Source of the DNA: Microcaldota archaeon
GTDB taxonomy: Archaea; Micrarchaeota; Micrarchaeia; Micrarchaeales; CABMGC01
Length of the DNA stretch: 49,424 bases
Assembly (NCBI GenBank): GCA_028866835.1
Contig: JAGWHJ010000007.1
Coordinates: 1-49,424 of the forward strand
Reading direction: 5' to 3'
Position 1 is the first letter of the stretch. Each line of letters begins with the position of its first letter. The position numbers and the translations under genes were made by a program. Below are positions 33,978 through 43,599 of the stretch, piece after piece. Below the pieces are notes generated by a model. That model was not told where the DNA came from and did no database searches. It worked only from the letters and a program-made list of their open reading frames with translations.

Positions 33978-36900
33978 ATGAATACAAACTCTAGAACGGA
34001 GACACTGTTCCTTCTTGTCTTCGCATTTGCCGCTATCGGATCGGTATCGGCTCAGACACCGCTGAACATCTCCCCAGGGCCGCAGCCATCGCTGCAGATC
34101 GTGGAGCAGGGACAGCTAGTTACGATAACGCAGGGATCGCCATCGGGCGGCACGCCCCCGTACACCTACAACTGGCTCAGCTCCACAAGCCCTTCAAGCA
34201 CTCCGCAGCCAACGACATTGTGCGCGAACCCGCAATCCAACACGTGTTCCTTCCAGACCAACACGCTGACTACACCAAGTGCATATTACTTCATGGTCCG
34301 TGTATCCGATTCTTCTGGGGAGCATGCCAACTCCTCTTTCGCCACAGCCGAAGTCTTCAAGTCAGCATCTGCGACAGTTGCTGCGGCCAACAGCACTGTA
34401 CAGATAGGCCACAGTGATGTCATCACGGTAAATGCCTTCGGCGGGATAGGGCCGTACAACCTCAATCTTCTGTTCGCTAACAACAACACTGTTGCGGCAG
34501 CATTCAGCGGGGTCCCGAAGAACAGCTCAAAGACGTACACATTCACGCCCAAGGGCGCAGGCTCTTACACCTTTTATGCCACTGGGACCGACACCGGCGC
34601 CACAAACCCGTATCAGTTCAATTCAACAAAAGTTACAGTAACAGTTAGGCAGGGGTTCAATAATTCAGACGTCTCCGTGATGGTGCCAACTCCGGTGCTG
34701 GACGTCGGCCAATCAGAGATCATAACAGCAAACGTCTTCGGCGGCACGCCCCCATACACCTATGCATGGACGATAAAGGGCAGCCAGATAAACCAGAAAA
34801 CGCAATCTATTTCATTCACAGGAAATGCGAGCAACATTGCTACCGACCAGGTGAAGGTGGTCGTCACCGACAGCACTTCAGCCCAGGCAACTGCCAATGG
34901 AACCGTAACAGTAAATCCCGGGATGGGCATATCTGCGCCAACGCCTGCGGTCCAACTGGAGGACCAGGGCCAGGCAATCACAGTTACAGAAGCTACTCCG
35001 TCGGGCGGCACGCCCCCGTACACCTACAACTGGCTCAGTTCCACAAACGTCTCCAAGGTGCCGCAGCCGACCACTCTGTGCACAAATCCGCACTCTAACG
35101 TCTGCACTTTTGCAACCAACGCATTGACGACCCCCGAGCCGTATTACTTCCTGGTCCACGTCAACGATTCTTCCCATGAGCAAGCTAATTCATCAATGGC
35201 AACTGCTGAGGTATTCAAGGCGCCTCAGGTTACTATAACCGCTTCTAACAGCATCATAGGTATCGGGCAGAGCGATGCAATACGCATAGCGTTCATCGGA
35301 GGCGACGGACCGTTCACCGCAAACATACTGTATGTGAACAATGGGACAGTCGCGGCTGCATTCTCTTCAATAGCGCGCAACGGCACCGGCTCTTACACGT
35401 TCACTCCGAAGACAGGCGGGACATTCACATTCAATGCGGTGGCTACGGATATCGGGACTGCAAGCCCCCAGTACGCCTTCAATTCGACAAAACTGACGAT
35501 AAACGTCAAGCAGCCATTCAACAACTCCGATGTCTCCGTCATCGTGCCGACACCTGTGCTGGACGTCGGCCAATCAGAGATCATAGCAGCAAACGTCTTC
35601 GGCGGCACGCCCCCATACACCTACGCATGGACGATAAAAGGTGCGCAGCTGAACCAGCACACAAAGTCCATATCCTTCACGGGCAATGCGAGCAACATCG
35701 GCACAGACCAGATAAGGGTGGTTGTAACCGACAGCACATCTGCACAGGCAACTGCGAACGGCACTGTCATGGTCAACGGTGGAATGAGCATACCTTCACC
35801 GATGCCTTCATCGCAGACGGTAAAGCAAGGCCAGGCTATAACCATAACCGAGGGATCTCCAACAGGAGGGACTGCGCCGTACACCTACAACTGGCTCAGC
35901 TCCACAAGCCCTTCAAGCACTCCGCAGCCAACGACATTGTGCGCGAATCCCCATTCGAGCGTCTGCACATTTGCGACCAACGGCCTTACGACGCCCGGCA
36001 CGTATTACTTCTTCGTCCACGTCAACGATTCTTCCCATGAGCAGGCCAACTCATCGTTCGCCACTGCGATAGTCATCGCAAAGCTCAACATATCGGCGCC
36101 TGTGCCCCCAGTGCAGTACATAGACCAGGGCCAGACCGGCACGCTCACCGAGCACGTACCGACAAGCGGCGCGCCTCCATTCACATACAATTGGTTCGAT
36201 ATAATACCTAACACGTCGGTGCCCTCTGCAGTGACTTCATGTGCAACAAATGTATGCAGTTTCCCTACCAGCAACTCGACCACCACCGGTGATTATTCAT
36301 TCTACGTGGTCGTGAAGGATTCTGCCGGCGAGAGCCAGAATTCATCCAGCGTGAACATCTTCGTCTACCCGCACCTTACCGTCGCGCCGCCTACCATAGA
36401 CCCGATAGACCAAGGCCAGACTGCATCGATAAGCGATAACATCCCATCAAGCGGCAGGGCCCCGTATTCATACAAATGGCTTGTCGAGGTACCTGGCAGC
36501 AATATCTACTCCATTGCACCGACCTCCATATGCCCTATAAATCAGGGCGCAGGCCAGGCAGCGAACACACTGGAGACATGCAACTTCACCACAAATTCAA
36601 CCACAAGGACGGGGACGTACAATTTCATATTCCAGGTAACTGACAATGCCAGCACTCCAGTCACATCCAATTCATCTTCGGTGCCATTGGTTGTGAACGC
36701 CACGCCATCTGTAAAGCTGGTTCCGAGCGCATCGATGCTTGCTATAGGCCAGACGGAGACGCTGAAGGCAGAGCTTTCTGGAGGAATAGGCCCTTTCTAT
36801 GTAAGCATAATATATGCAAACAACGGCACAGTGGCCTCAAGTTCCGCCAGCGTGCCGTACGGCGGCATCGCTGCATACTCGTTCAAGGGTGCAAAGCCTG

Positions 36901-38432
36901 GGACACTGACGTTCTATGCAATCGCAAATGATCTTGGCACCACAAGGTTGGTGTCGACCAGCTCTTCCGATGTATCCATACCCGTATCGTCTTCGGGCTT
37001 TGGAGTGGTCGTCTCTCCTGTCACTATAAATGCGGACCAGAACCAGCCAGTCACGATCAATGCCACGGTGATGGGCGGGAAATCGCCGTTTACATATACG
37101 TGGAGCATCAACGGGAACCCGATAGCCGGATGCTCTGGCCCGACGTGCACGTTCAGCGCTTCTGCAGGCACTGTGCAGGCTTCGGTTACGGATTCGAGCA
37201 CACCCACTCCAAACAAGGCCAACGCATCGGCAACCATCGCAATAACAGGCAGCGCGCTTGGCATCACCTTGACGCCTAGCACTGCCACGATAACGCCTTC
37301 CGGCTCGCAGACCTTCTCTGCCGCGGTATCCGGAGGCACGGGGAACTTCATCTACCAATGGTATAACGTTACCTCAGGAGCTCCTGTTGCAATCGCGGGC
37401 CGGACCTCAAACACAATCACCATAGCCGGCAGCCAGACTGGCTCGTTCTCCTATAACATCATGGCCACAGACACCGGCACAACTATCCCTGCCAACGTTG
37501 CGGCCACGGCGCAGCTTACCGTCAGCTCCGGGCAGCCCATCAACAACGGAGGCGGCGATGGCGGCGGCGGAGGCGGCGGAGGCGGTGGCGGAGGCGGCGG
37601 AAGCTTCCTGCCCACGGTTACCCACTTCAACAGTTCCTGCTACTCAATAATGAACTTCTCGCAGGACAACTTCGAGGACATAACGCTGTACAGCATGAGT
37701 TTCGGCATAACGCTCAACTTCATAACGCCGAACAGCACGGGCCTTAGCGTAAACAACAATGCCTACACACTGACGCCATCCAAGCGCGTCTACTTCCATA
37801 ACGCGACCAACTACGACTACTATGCCGAGCTCATGAACATGTCGTACATACCGTTCAAGCACACCGTCGGCATAAACGTCTGCGCTGTGCCAACCAAGAC
37901 GCAGAACAGCACAGTTTCAACGCCCACCATAACCGTTACTGCACCAACGACCACAGTTGCTGCCAACACGACACCGACCTCCAAATTCAATGTCACGGTC
38001 AGCTCCGCAAGCAACACAATCAACGCAGGTTCCAATGCGATAATTGCGGCGCACCTATCGGGCGGCACAGGCCCATTCGCCTACCAGTGGTACAACGACA
38101 CCAACGGCACGCAATCGCGGGCGATGCCAGGCGCTACTTACAATACGTTCAAGTTCGTTGCAGGCAACAAGAACGGTACCTATTCATACCACGTGCTTGT
38201 CACGGACCGCGGCAACGGCAACAAGACGTTCTATTCGAACAAGATAACCATGAGGGTGGAAGGAGCATCGCCGGCTAACTCCGCTGCGGCATCGCTGCTT
38301 GCGGCACTGCCCGGTCTGATAGGGGTGCTGATAGCCATAATAGTAGGGTACCTTGTATACTCGAACAGGAAGAAGCGCAGCGGAGGAGGGGTCCACATGC
38401 CTGTCACGGACCAGGACCTTCCAAGCTCCTGA
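33978..38432 (+). CDS. Giant repeat-containing surface adhesin-like protein (1484 aa) with C-terminal TM anchor
   Basis: Signal peptide LFLLVFAFAAIGSVSAQ; repeated GGTPPYTYNWLSS / GGTPPYTYAWTIKG Ig/PKD-like modules; poly-Gly linker; TM LLAALPGLIGVLIAIIVGYLVY followed by NRKKR. Confidence 0.85.
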   Translation: MNTNSRTETLFLLVFAFAAIGSVSAQTPLNISPGPQPSLQIVEQGQLVTITQGSPSGGTPPYTYNWLSSTSPSSTPQPTTLCANPQSNTCSFQTNTLTTPSAYYFMVRVSDSSGEHANSSFATAEVFKSASATVAAANSTVQIGHSDVITVNAFGGIGPYNLNLLFANNNTVAAAFSGVPKNSSKTYTFTPKGAGSYTFYATGTDTGATNPYQFNSTKVTVTVRQGFNNSDVSVMVPTPVLDVGQSEIITANVFGGTPPYTYAWTIKGSQINQKTQSISFTGNASNIATDQVKVVVTDSTSAQATANGTVTVNPGMGISAPTPAVQLEDQGQAITVTEATPSGGTPPYTYNWLSSTNVSKVPQPTTLCTNPHSNVCTFATNALTTPEPYYFLVHVNDSSHEQANSSMATAEVFKAPQVTITASNSIIGIGQSDAIRIAFIGGDGPFTANILYVNNGTVAAAFSSIARNGTGSYTFTPKTGGTFTFNAVATDIGTASPQYAFNSTKLTINVKQPFNNSDVSVIVPTPVLDVGQSEIIAANVFGGTPPYTYAWTIKGAQLNQHTKSISFTGNASNIGTDQIRVVVTDSTSAQATANGTVMVNGGMSIPSPMPSSQTVKQGQAITITEGSPTGGTAPYTYNWLSSTSPSSTPQPTTLCANPHSSVCTFATNGLTTPGTYYFFVHVNDSSHEQANSSFATAIVIAKLNISAPVPPVQYIDQGQTGTLTEHVPTSGAPPFTYNWFDIIPNTSVPSAVTSCATNVCSFPTSNSTTTGDYSFYVVVKDSAGESQNSSSVNIFVYPHLTVAPPTIDPIDQGQTASISDNIPSSGRAPYSYKWLVEVPGSNIYSIAPTSICPINQGAGQAANTLETCNFTTNSTTRTGTYNFIFQVTDNASTPVTSNSSSVPLVVNATPSVKLVPSASMLAIGQTETLKAELSGGIGPFYVSIIYANNGTVASSSASVPYGGIAAYSFKGAKPGTLTFYAIANDLGTTRLVSTSSSDVSIPVSSSGFGVVVSPVTINADQNQPVTINATVMGGKSPFTYTWSINGNPIAGCSGPTCTFSASAGTVQASVTDSSTPTPNKANASATIAITGSALGITLTPSTATITPSGSQTFSAAVSGGTGNFIYQWYNVTSGAPVAIAGRTSNTITIAGSQTGSFSYNIMATDTGTTIPANVAATAQLTVSSGQPINNGGGDGGGGGGGGGGGGGGSFLPTVTHFNSSCYSIMNFSQDNFEDITLYSMSFGITLNFITPNSTGLSVNNNAYTLTPSKRVYFHNATNYDYYAELMNMSYIPFKHTVGINVCAVPTKTQNSTVSTPTITVTAPTTTVAANTTPTSKFNVTVSSASNTINAGSNAIIAAHLSGGTGPFAYQWYNDTNGTQSRAMPGATYNTFKFVAGNKNGTYSYHVLVTDRGNGNKTFYSNKITMRVEGASPANSAAASLLAALPGLIGVLIAIIVGYLVYSNRKKRSGGGVHMPVTDQDLPSS
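34158..34228 (+). repeat. 71-bp block identical to 35877-35947 within the adhesin gene
   Basis: ccgtacacctacaactggctcagctccacaagcccttcaagcactccgcagccaacgacattgtgcgcgaa occurs in both places. Confidence 0.9.
35877..35947 (+). repeat. Second copy of the 71-bp block at 34158-34228
   Basis: Identical sequence by direct reading. Confidence 0.9.
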
Positions 38433-38438
38433 TCCGCT

Positions 38439-39521
38439 TCATATAACGTGCCGCTTCCTCATCCTTGACAGTGTAAGCACCATCCCGAATACGAGAACGA
38501 GGATCCCCGCAGCCACGAATACCGACAGCAGGCTTGTGCTTATGTAACCCTCGACCCTCAGCGATATGCCCGAGGATATGGCTATGAACGAGAAGAGCGG
38601 AGGTATTGCAGGGAGCGGCGTCTTGTAGCGTTTGAGGAACCAGAAAGCCGCCATGAGGCCTATCGCGCCTCCGCATATCGTGAACAGGGCCACGAAGAGG
38701 TTCTGGAACGAGGAGTATATGCTAACCGCGGCCATGAGCGGAAGTCCTAGGTCTCCTTCGCCTATCTCTATCTGCGTTATCACGGGCAGCCTTCCGAAGG
38801 AGAGCAGCTTCTTGAAGAGCGGGTCCTTGTCCTCCTTAGTCTCATGCAGGTAGCTTAGATATGCCGCCACCTCCTCCGCGCTGACGTCCTTCTCCGGTAT
38901 GGCCTCGAGGTCCTCCTCGTTGACTAGAAAGATCATGTCCTCGTCGGCAAGCTTCTCAGCAACCTTTGTCATCGCTTTTGTGACGAAGACCGCGACATAG
39001 TCGTAAAGCGCGAGGAAGGCGAGCGCGATTATCGCGTACTTGAAGTTGAGATAGAAGCCAAGCACAAGGCCAACCCCTATGCTCGAGATTATCCATGTTG
39101 CGTTCCTCGCCATGTGCGTCTTTATCTTAAGCACTATGAGGAGCAGCGATGCGCCGAGCGCTATGAACAGGTAGGTCCACTGCAGCCCTGGGGGCAGCAC
39201 TATTGTGAGGAAGAAGAGGAACGCGAAGAAGGCCGTTGCCACGATGACGCACGATTCGAAGGCAAGGAAGAGGCGGTGGTTCCAGATCTCGCCTCCGTGC
39301 CTCTTATGCCTGTTCAGGAGCATGAGCAGCAATACTGAAATGAGCACGGCGTCTATGGCGTACGAAAGGTCGACGGTCGCCGGGCTTGTGAGCCTGCCTA
39401 TCACTATGTTTACGTTTGATGTATAGACGGTCAGCGAGGCCACGAGGAAGCCAGCGAACTGGACTATCAGGAACATGACCACTACTGCTACAATCTCCCT
39501 GGTCTCTATTACTTTCAGCAC
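38439..39521 (-). CDS. Presenilin/signal-peptide-peptidase-like intramembrane aspartyl protease
   Basis: Multi-TM; LALYDYVAVFVTKAM (YD motif), EIGEGDLGLPLMAA (GxGD motif), TPLPAIPPL (PAL-like). Confidence 0.85.
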   Translation of the reverse strand: MLKVIETREIVAVVVMFLIVQFAGFLVASLTVYTSNVNIVIGRLTSPATVDLSYAIDAVLISVLLLMLLNRHKRHGGEIWNHRLFLAFESCVIVATAFFAFLFFLTIVLPPGLQWTYLFIALGASLLLIVLKIKTHMARNATWIISSIGVGLVLGFYLNFKYAIIALAFLALYDYVAVFVTKAMTKVAEKLADEDMIFLVNEEDLEAIPEKDVSAEEVAAYLSYLHETKEDKDPLFKKLLSFGRLPVITQIEIGEGDLGLPLMAAVSIYSSFQNLFVALFTICGGAIGLMAAFWFLKRYKTPLPAIPPLFSFIAISSGISLRVEGYISTSLLSVFVAAGILVLVFGMVLTLSRMRKRHVI

Positions 39522-39626
39522 GCCCGCACCCAGATCGCCTATCTGGCCGATACTAATTAGGCATGCAGGTTTTTAACGGTTCAGTAGCCGGAGGCAGAGC
39601 CAAAGCAGGAAGAACGGGCATGGGTG

Positions 39627-39646
39627 GCACCGGCTAATGCCGGTGC
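39627..39646. other. Perfect stem-loop GCACCGGC-TAAT-GCCGGTGC in the intergenic region (terminator or ncRNA candidate)
   Basis: 8-bp perfect stem read directly. Confidence 0.5.
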
Positions 39647-39677
39647 GCTGACACTACAGTGCCGCATTATCCAATGC

Positions 39678-39938
39678 TTATACTAAAAGGCTCCCGTTTC
39701 CTATCAATGACCTTGACTCGCCAAGAGGCTCCGCGTAAGCGAAGGTCTTGTGCGAGTTGGTTATCCTTACCCTGTACTCCTTCCCAATTCTGGCCTTCGC
39801 GTTCCTTATGAAGACAACCACGTTGTCCACACGCCCGATACCCTCTCCTCTCTGGTTTCGCGCTACGATCTTCACATCGTAGGTCTCTCCTTCCATCAGT
39901 TCGTATAGTCCCATTCTCATTCCCTCACCCAACCCCAA
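39678..39938 (-). CDS. TRAM domain protein
   Basis: LMEGETYDVKIVARNQRGEGIGRVDNVVVFIRNAKARIGKEYRVRITNSHKTFAYAEPL. Confidence 0.85.
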   Translation of the reverse strand: MGLGEGMRMGLYELMEGETYDVKIVARNQRGEGIGRVDNVVVFIRNAKARIGKEYRVRITNSHKTFAYAEPLGESRSLIGNGSLLV

Positions 39939-40006
39939 GGGTCAGCTAAGCGTGAATACTTGAAATGCGCTTCCTTGCGCGCTGTATACTCTACTCTAAT
40001 TAGCCA

Positions 40007-40213
40007 ATGCATAAGAGCCATCACCACCCAAAAAAGTTTTCAGGTTTAGATCATGCCACTCCATTGCATTGGCTTGTTGCCCAATACAACGCTGACATGC
40101 ATACTGGATTTCCTATAGAAAAAGCTATGCTAGCTATGTGGTGTACCGTCCTTTTGTCTTGCACACTCGCTAACATACCCATCAATTACTATTTAAGCAC
40201 AGAAACTATATAA
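40007..40213 (+). CDS. Possible small protein (68 aa)
   Basis: Only ORF in an otherwise empty 340-bp gap; His-rich N-terminus and a hydrophobic helix; no homology recognised. Confidence 0.3.
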   Translation: MHKSHHHPKKFSGLDHATPLHWLVAQYNADMHTGFPIEKAMLAMWCTVLLSCTLANIPINYYLSTETI

Positions 40214-40278
40214 ACCTTTTCTTCAAAACCGAAAGAGTTACCTACAATATAGAACAAAACAGGGATTTGTAGCCGAAA

Positions 40279-41697
40279 TCATGCAAGTGCCGACTTGAAT
40301 GTAGCGGCGAGTTCCTTGAGCACTGTGCTCTTCGCGTCCTTGTCACGAAGCTTTATGCTCGCGGCGCACCTATGGCCTCCGCCTCCTTCGACGAGGTTCT
40401 CGTACCTGGACTTTATGTCCGAGATGGTAGCGAGCAGGTCTATCCTTTCGCCAAGCTCCTTCCCTAGTCTTATGGAGATGTAAGCGCCGACATGCACTAT
40501 GACAACCGTATTGGGTCCGTATATCTCCCGCAGCCTGTCCAGGAGCTTCGATGCGTACCTCCCAGGGAGCGGATACTTGGATTCCTCCGACTTCACCTTC
40601 TCGAAGTCCAGCACGAAGACATCGCCGTTTCCGGCCTTGTGCCTCCTCATCGCGTCGAGGCCTGCATCGAGTGCCTCCCCTAGCTTGTTGTTCGCATAGC
40701 CTAGAAGCTCCTCCATTTTTTCGTGGTTCTTGAAGATGTTGCCTATCTCCTTTGGCGATATCCTGTTGTGGAAGGACCCGGACCCTATCCTCGTGTCGCT
40801 CGTCAGGAGGTCGAGTATCATCGCGGTGTCTACGGCCTGCTTCCCTGCCGTCGCGTACTCGCTGTAATCGCCTATGAACGATGCGTCCTCCATAACCGGC
40901 AGGTTTATCTCAGAGAAGCTTCGCCCTAGCATGCTCGCGAGGAAGCCCGCGGTGTAATTTGAATCGGACCCGAACAGCCAGGGATTCATGTAGTTCTTCA
41001 GCCGCGTGCCCTCGAAGCCCTCGACTATCGGATGGTGGTCCAGCCAGATAATGTCGAACGCATTCTCCGCCTGTCTTATCCCGTTGTTGCTGTCGGTTGA
41101 TGTGCCAAAGTCTATTATCATGAGCAGTGGCTTCTCCACGCTTGTATAGTTGTTCACGAGGAGCGTGTCATAGCTTGCATCATTTGCGCTATAGGAGACG
41201 CCTGTGTGCATTATCCACGAGACGCTCCCTTCATGGTTTGAGCCCAGCTTCTTCATCAGCGATTCCATCGCCCTGTAGATGCAGTAAGCACCGCTGCTGC
41301 CATCAGCGTCATTGTGGAACCTTACCACAACCGGCGCGCCAAGCATGAGCTTCCTTATCAGCACGAGAGCTGCCGTTGCGATGTGCTTCCACATCTTCGC
41401 GGTTGTGCGATCGAGGGCATCAATTCCCCTGACATACGGCTTCGGATTGAGCTGGGCCTTGGCCTCGGAGACTACCGATTCCTGCAGTTTAGCTATATAC
41501 TCCTGGGCCTCGTCTTCCTCTATTATCGCAGCGCTGCTTACCACTCCCTTGTCGACAATCATGTCGGCGACCTCGCCGACCTTCAGGACTATGCCGCTCT
41601 GCAGCTCATGCACTGATACCCGCTTGTCTACGCTAGCGATGTAGTACCTCCTGCCCGATTCTGATGCATGCTTCTCGCATGCTATATAGCCCAGCAT
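40279..41697 (-). CDS. DHH-family phosphoesterase (archaeal RecJ-like)
   Basis: VVRFHNDADGSSGAYCIYRAM (motif I), IIWLDHHPIV (DHH motif), C-terminal VEGGGGHRCAASIKL (DHHA1 GGGH). Confidence 0.88.
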   Translation of the reverse strand: MLGYIACEKHASESGRRYYIASVDKRVSVHELQSGIVLKVGEVADMIVDKGVVSSAAIIEEDEAQEYIAKLQESVVSEAKAQLNPKPYVRGIDALDRTTAKMWKHIATAALVLIRKLMLGAPVVVRFHNDADGSSGAYCIYRAMESLMKKLGSNHEGSVSWIMHTGVSYSANDASYDTLLVNNYTSVEKPLLMIIDFGTSTDSNNGIRQAENAFDIIWLDHHPIVEGFEGTRLKNYMNPWLFGSDSNYTAGFLASMLGRSFSEINLPVMEDASFIGDYSEYATAGKQAVDTAMILDLLTSDTRIGSGSFHNRISPKEIGNIFKNHEKMEELLGYANNKLGEALDAGLDAMRRHKAGNGDVFVLDFEKVKSEESKYPLPGRYASKLLDRLREIYGPNTVVIVHVGAYISIRLGKELGERIDLLATISDIKSRYENLVEGGGGHRCAASIKLRDKDAKSTVLKELAATFKSALA

Positions 41698-42795
41698 TCA
41701 ATTTCCCTGTGAAAGGTTGTTCGCGTTTGCTATGTCAAGCTGGCATCCGAGCTTTTCCATCGAGTTCTTTATGTAGTTGCATATGCGGGAATCGTTGGTC
41801 ACCTGCGCTATGCTCGAGTAGCACTGGTAAGATTCGTTCGTTATCAGGCCTTTGCACAGGCTTGCGTTCTTCGTGGCAACGGCCTTTATGTACGTGATCG
41901 AATCATTGCACTCCTGCTGGCTCTGCGTCTGGTTGTAGCACTGCAGGTAAAGCGCGGTGTAGTTGATTGCGGATCTGGCCGTGGCATTCATCCTGGACGC
42001 ATTGTCCGTCGCAGTGCACAGCGCGCTTATGTTTGCGTCCGAGATCCTCGCGCACAGGCTCGCGTTGTCGGTCTTCGCCGAGAGCACCATGTAGCAGAAG
42101 TCCTTCGGCGCCACCGACGAATTGCTGAAGCCGAGGTAGCTGACGAGCTCGCTCACGTATGCGTTGAAGCTGTCGTTGGACCTGTAGTTCTCGTTCTGGT
42201 ACATCGCCAGTGTCAGGTTGTAGTCTGTCGATGATGTCATGTTTGCGCAGTATGCAGGGCTGGAGCGCGACAGGGCGTTGTCGAAGCCCGTCGTTGCAAG
42301 GCATATGCTCTGCTGCGTCGCGTTCGGAACTCCGGCGCACGCATGCGTGTTCGAAGTTGCGAGAGCGATCGTGTACAGGCACATGGACCTCTCCGACTGG
42401 TTTAGGCCCTGGCAGAGCTGCGCCTGCTCTGTGCCTGTGGCTATCGCATAGAAGCACTGCGACTTGACGACGCCGCCCTGTATCCTGGAGCAGTCCGTCG
42501 CATTTGTCCTGTTTATGGCTATGTTGTAGTAGCAGCTGTCCGCGCCGCTCTGGGAAAGCGCGCCGCATATGCTCGCATTTCCAGATGAGTAGGCAAGGTT
42601 GTTTATGCATGCGTCCCTGCCGAGTATCGAGCCCTCGCATCTCTGCAGCTGCGTGCCCCTCGGCACAAGCACAATAGAGAATACCGCCAGAAGGATTATT
42701 ATCACGGTGATCGCGAAGTAGATCGGCAGCTGCTTCTTCTCCTCCTCGCTCATCGATGCGCTCCTTGCCTTGTGCTCCTTCTTGCCCTCTAGCAT
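41698..42795 (-). CDS. Membrane-anchored Cys-rich repeat protein
   Basis: N-terminal TM PIYFAITVIIILLAVFSIVLV followed by repeated C-YxIA-xxxxNxxxC units. Confidence 0.7.
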   Translation of the reverse strand: MLEGKKEHKARSASMSEEEKKQLPIYFAITVIIILLAVFSIVLVPRGTQLQRCEGSILGRDACINNLAYSSGNASICGALSQSGADSCYYNIAINRTNATDCSRIQGGVVKSQCFYAIATGTEQAQLCQGLNQSERSMCLYTIALATSNTHACAGVPNATQQSICLATTGFDNALSRSSPAYCANMTSSTDYNLTLAMYQNENYRSNDSFNAYVSELVSYLGFSNSSVAPKDFCYMVLSAKTDNASLCARISDANISALCTATDNASRMNATARSAINYTALYLQCYNQTQSQQECNDSITYIKAVATKNASLCKGLITNESYQCYSSIAQVTNDSRICNYIKNSMEKLGCQLDIANANNLSQGN

Positions 42796-42803
42796 GCTGC
42801 CAC

Positions 42804-43538
42804 TCAGGAGATCCTCTCCTCGACGGAGAATATTCTGAAACCTTCAGGCGTTATGTCGTATGGGGTGGTGACGAAGCTGTGCTTGGTGCCACGCATCTTG
42901 ATGATCTCGATTGCAAGGAGCCTCTGCGTCTCCTTCTCTATCTGGTATAGCGTTATTATTCCGTCGTACGTGAAGAACTCGGGCTTGAACTTCAGTTTGC
43001 TTCTCTCCGGGTTCGGCATCTCCGACGTCAGTATGGATGTTATCCCCATCCTCCTGAAGTTGTTCACTAGCGAGAGCATCGCCTTCCTGAAACGTATGTG
43101 CTCCTTTACGAGGATCTCGAGGACAGAAGCCGAATCGATCACTACCCTTGACACCTTCTTGCCCTCCAACAGGTCCTCTATCTTGGCCACGAACTTTCCG
43201 AACGCGAAGTCGCCCTCCTCGCTCCCGGTAAACAGGTCCTCGGTGGGATCGATGCCTGCAACTGTGAGCATGCCGCTCTCAATCTGGGCATCTATCTCAT
43301 CCGCAATCTCCGAGAAGGCGATCTTCGCGTTGCTTATAATCCTCTGGGGCTCCTCTTCAAGGGCTACGAAAAGGCCTGCCTCCCCCATCTTCGCATTCCT
43401 GAAGAGGAACTCGAACGCGAGCAGTGTCTTTCCTGCACCGGGCCCCCCCGTGATTATTATCTGGTTGTTTTTCGGTATGCCGCCATAAAGCATGGCATCG
43501 AGGCCCCTTATGCCGGTCTTAACGAGCTCATGTTGCAT
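42804..43538 (-). CDS. KaiC-like RecA-superfamily ATPase (second in window)
   Basis: TGIRGLDAMLYGGIPKNNQIIITGGPGAGKTLLAFEFLFRNA; RVVIDSASVLEIL. Confidence 0.88.
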   Translation of the reverse strand: MQHELVKTGIRGLDAMLYGGIPKNNQIIITGGPGAGKTLLAFEFLFRNAKMGEAGLFVALEEEPQRIISNAKIAFSEIADEIDAQIESGMLTVAGIDPTEDLFTGSEEGDFAFGKFVAKIEDLLEGKKVSRVVIDSASVLEILVKEHIRFRKAMLSLVNNFRRMGITSILTSEMPNPERSKLKFKPEFFTYDGIITLYQIEKETQRLLAIEIIKMRGTKHSFVTTPYDITPEGFRIFSVEERIS

Positions 43539-43599
43539 TTTATCAACAACCTATAATAACGTTTAACTTTTATATATTCGTGGCAAATCCTGAAACGTC

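Noticed and set aside
36837-37358. 173-aa minus-strand ORF within the adhesin gene
   Set aside because: Antisense to a clear repeat-containing surface protein; Arg/Cys-rich shadow composition.
33978-38432. Regular repeats considered as CRISPR
   Set aside because: The repeats are in-frame coding modules of hundreds of bp with no short repeat/unique spacer pattern; no cas genes nearby.
41903-42640. 245-aa minus-strand ORF overlapping the Cys-repeat protein
   Set aside because: Same-strand alternative frame, Arg/Gln/His-rich and without motifs. The 41698-42795 frame has a TM and regular repeats.
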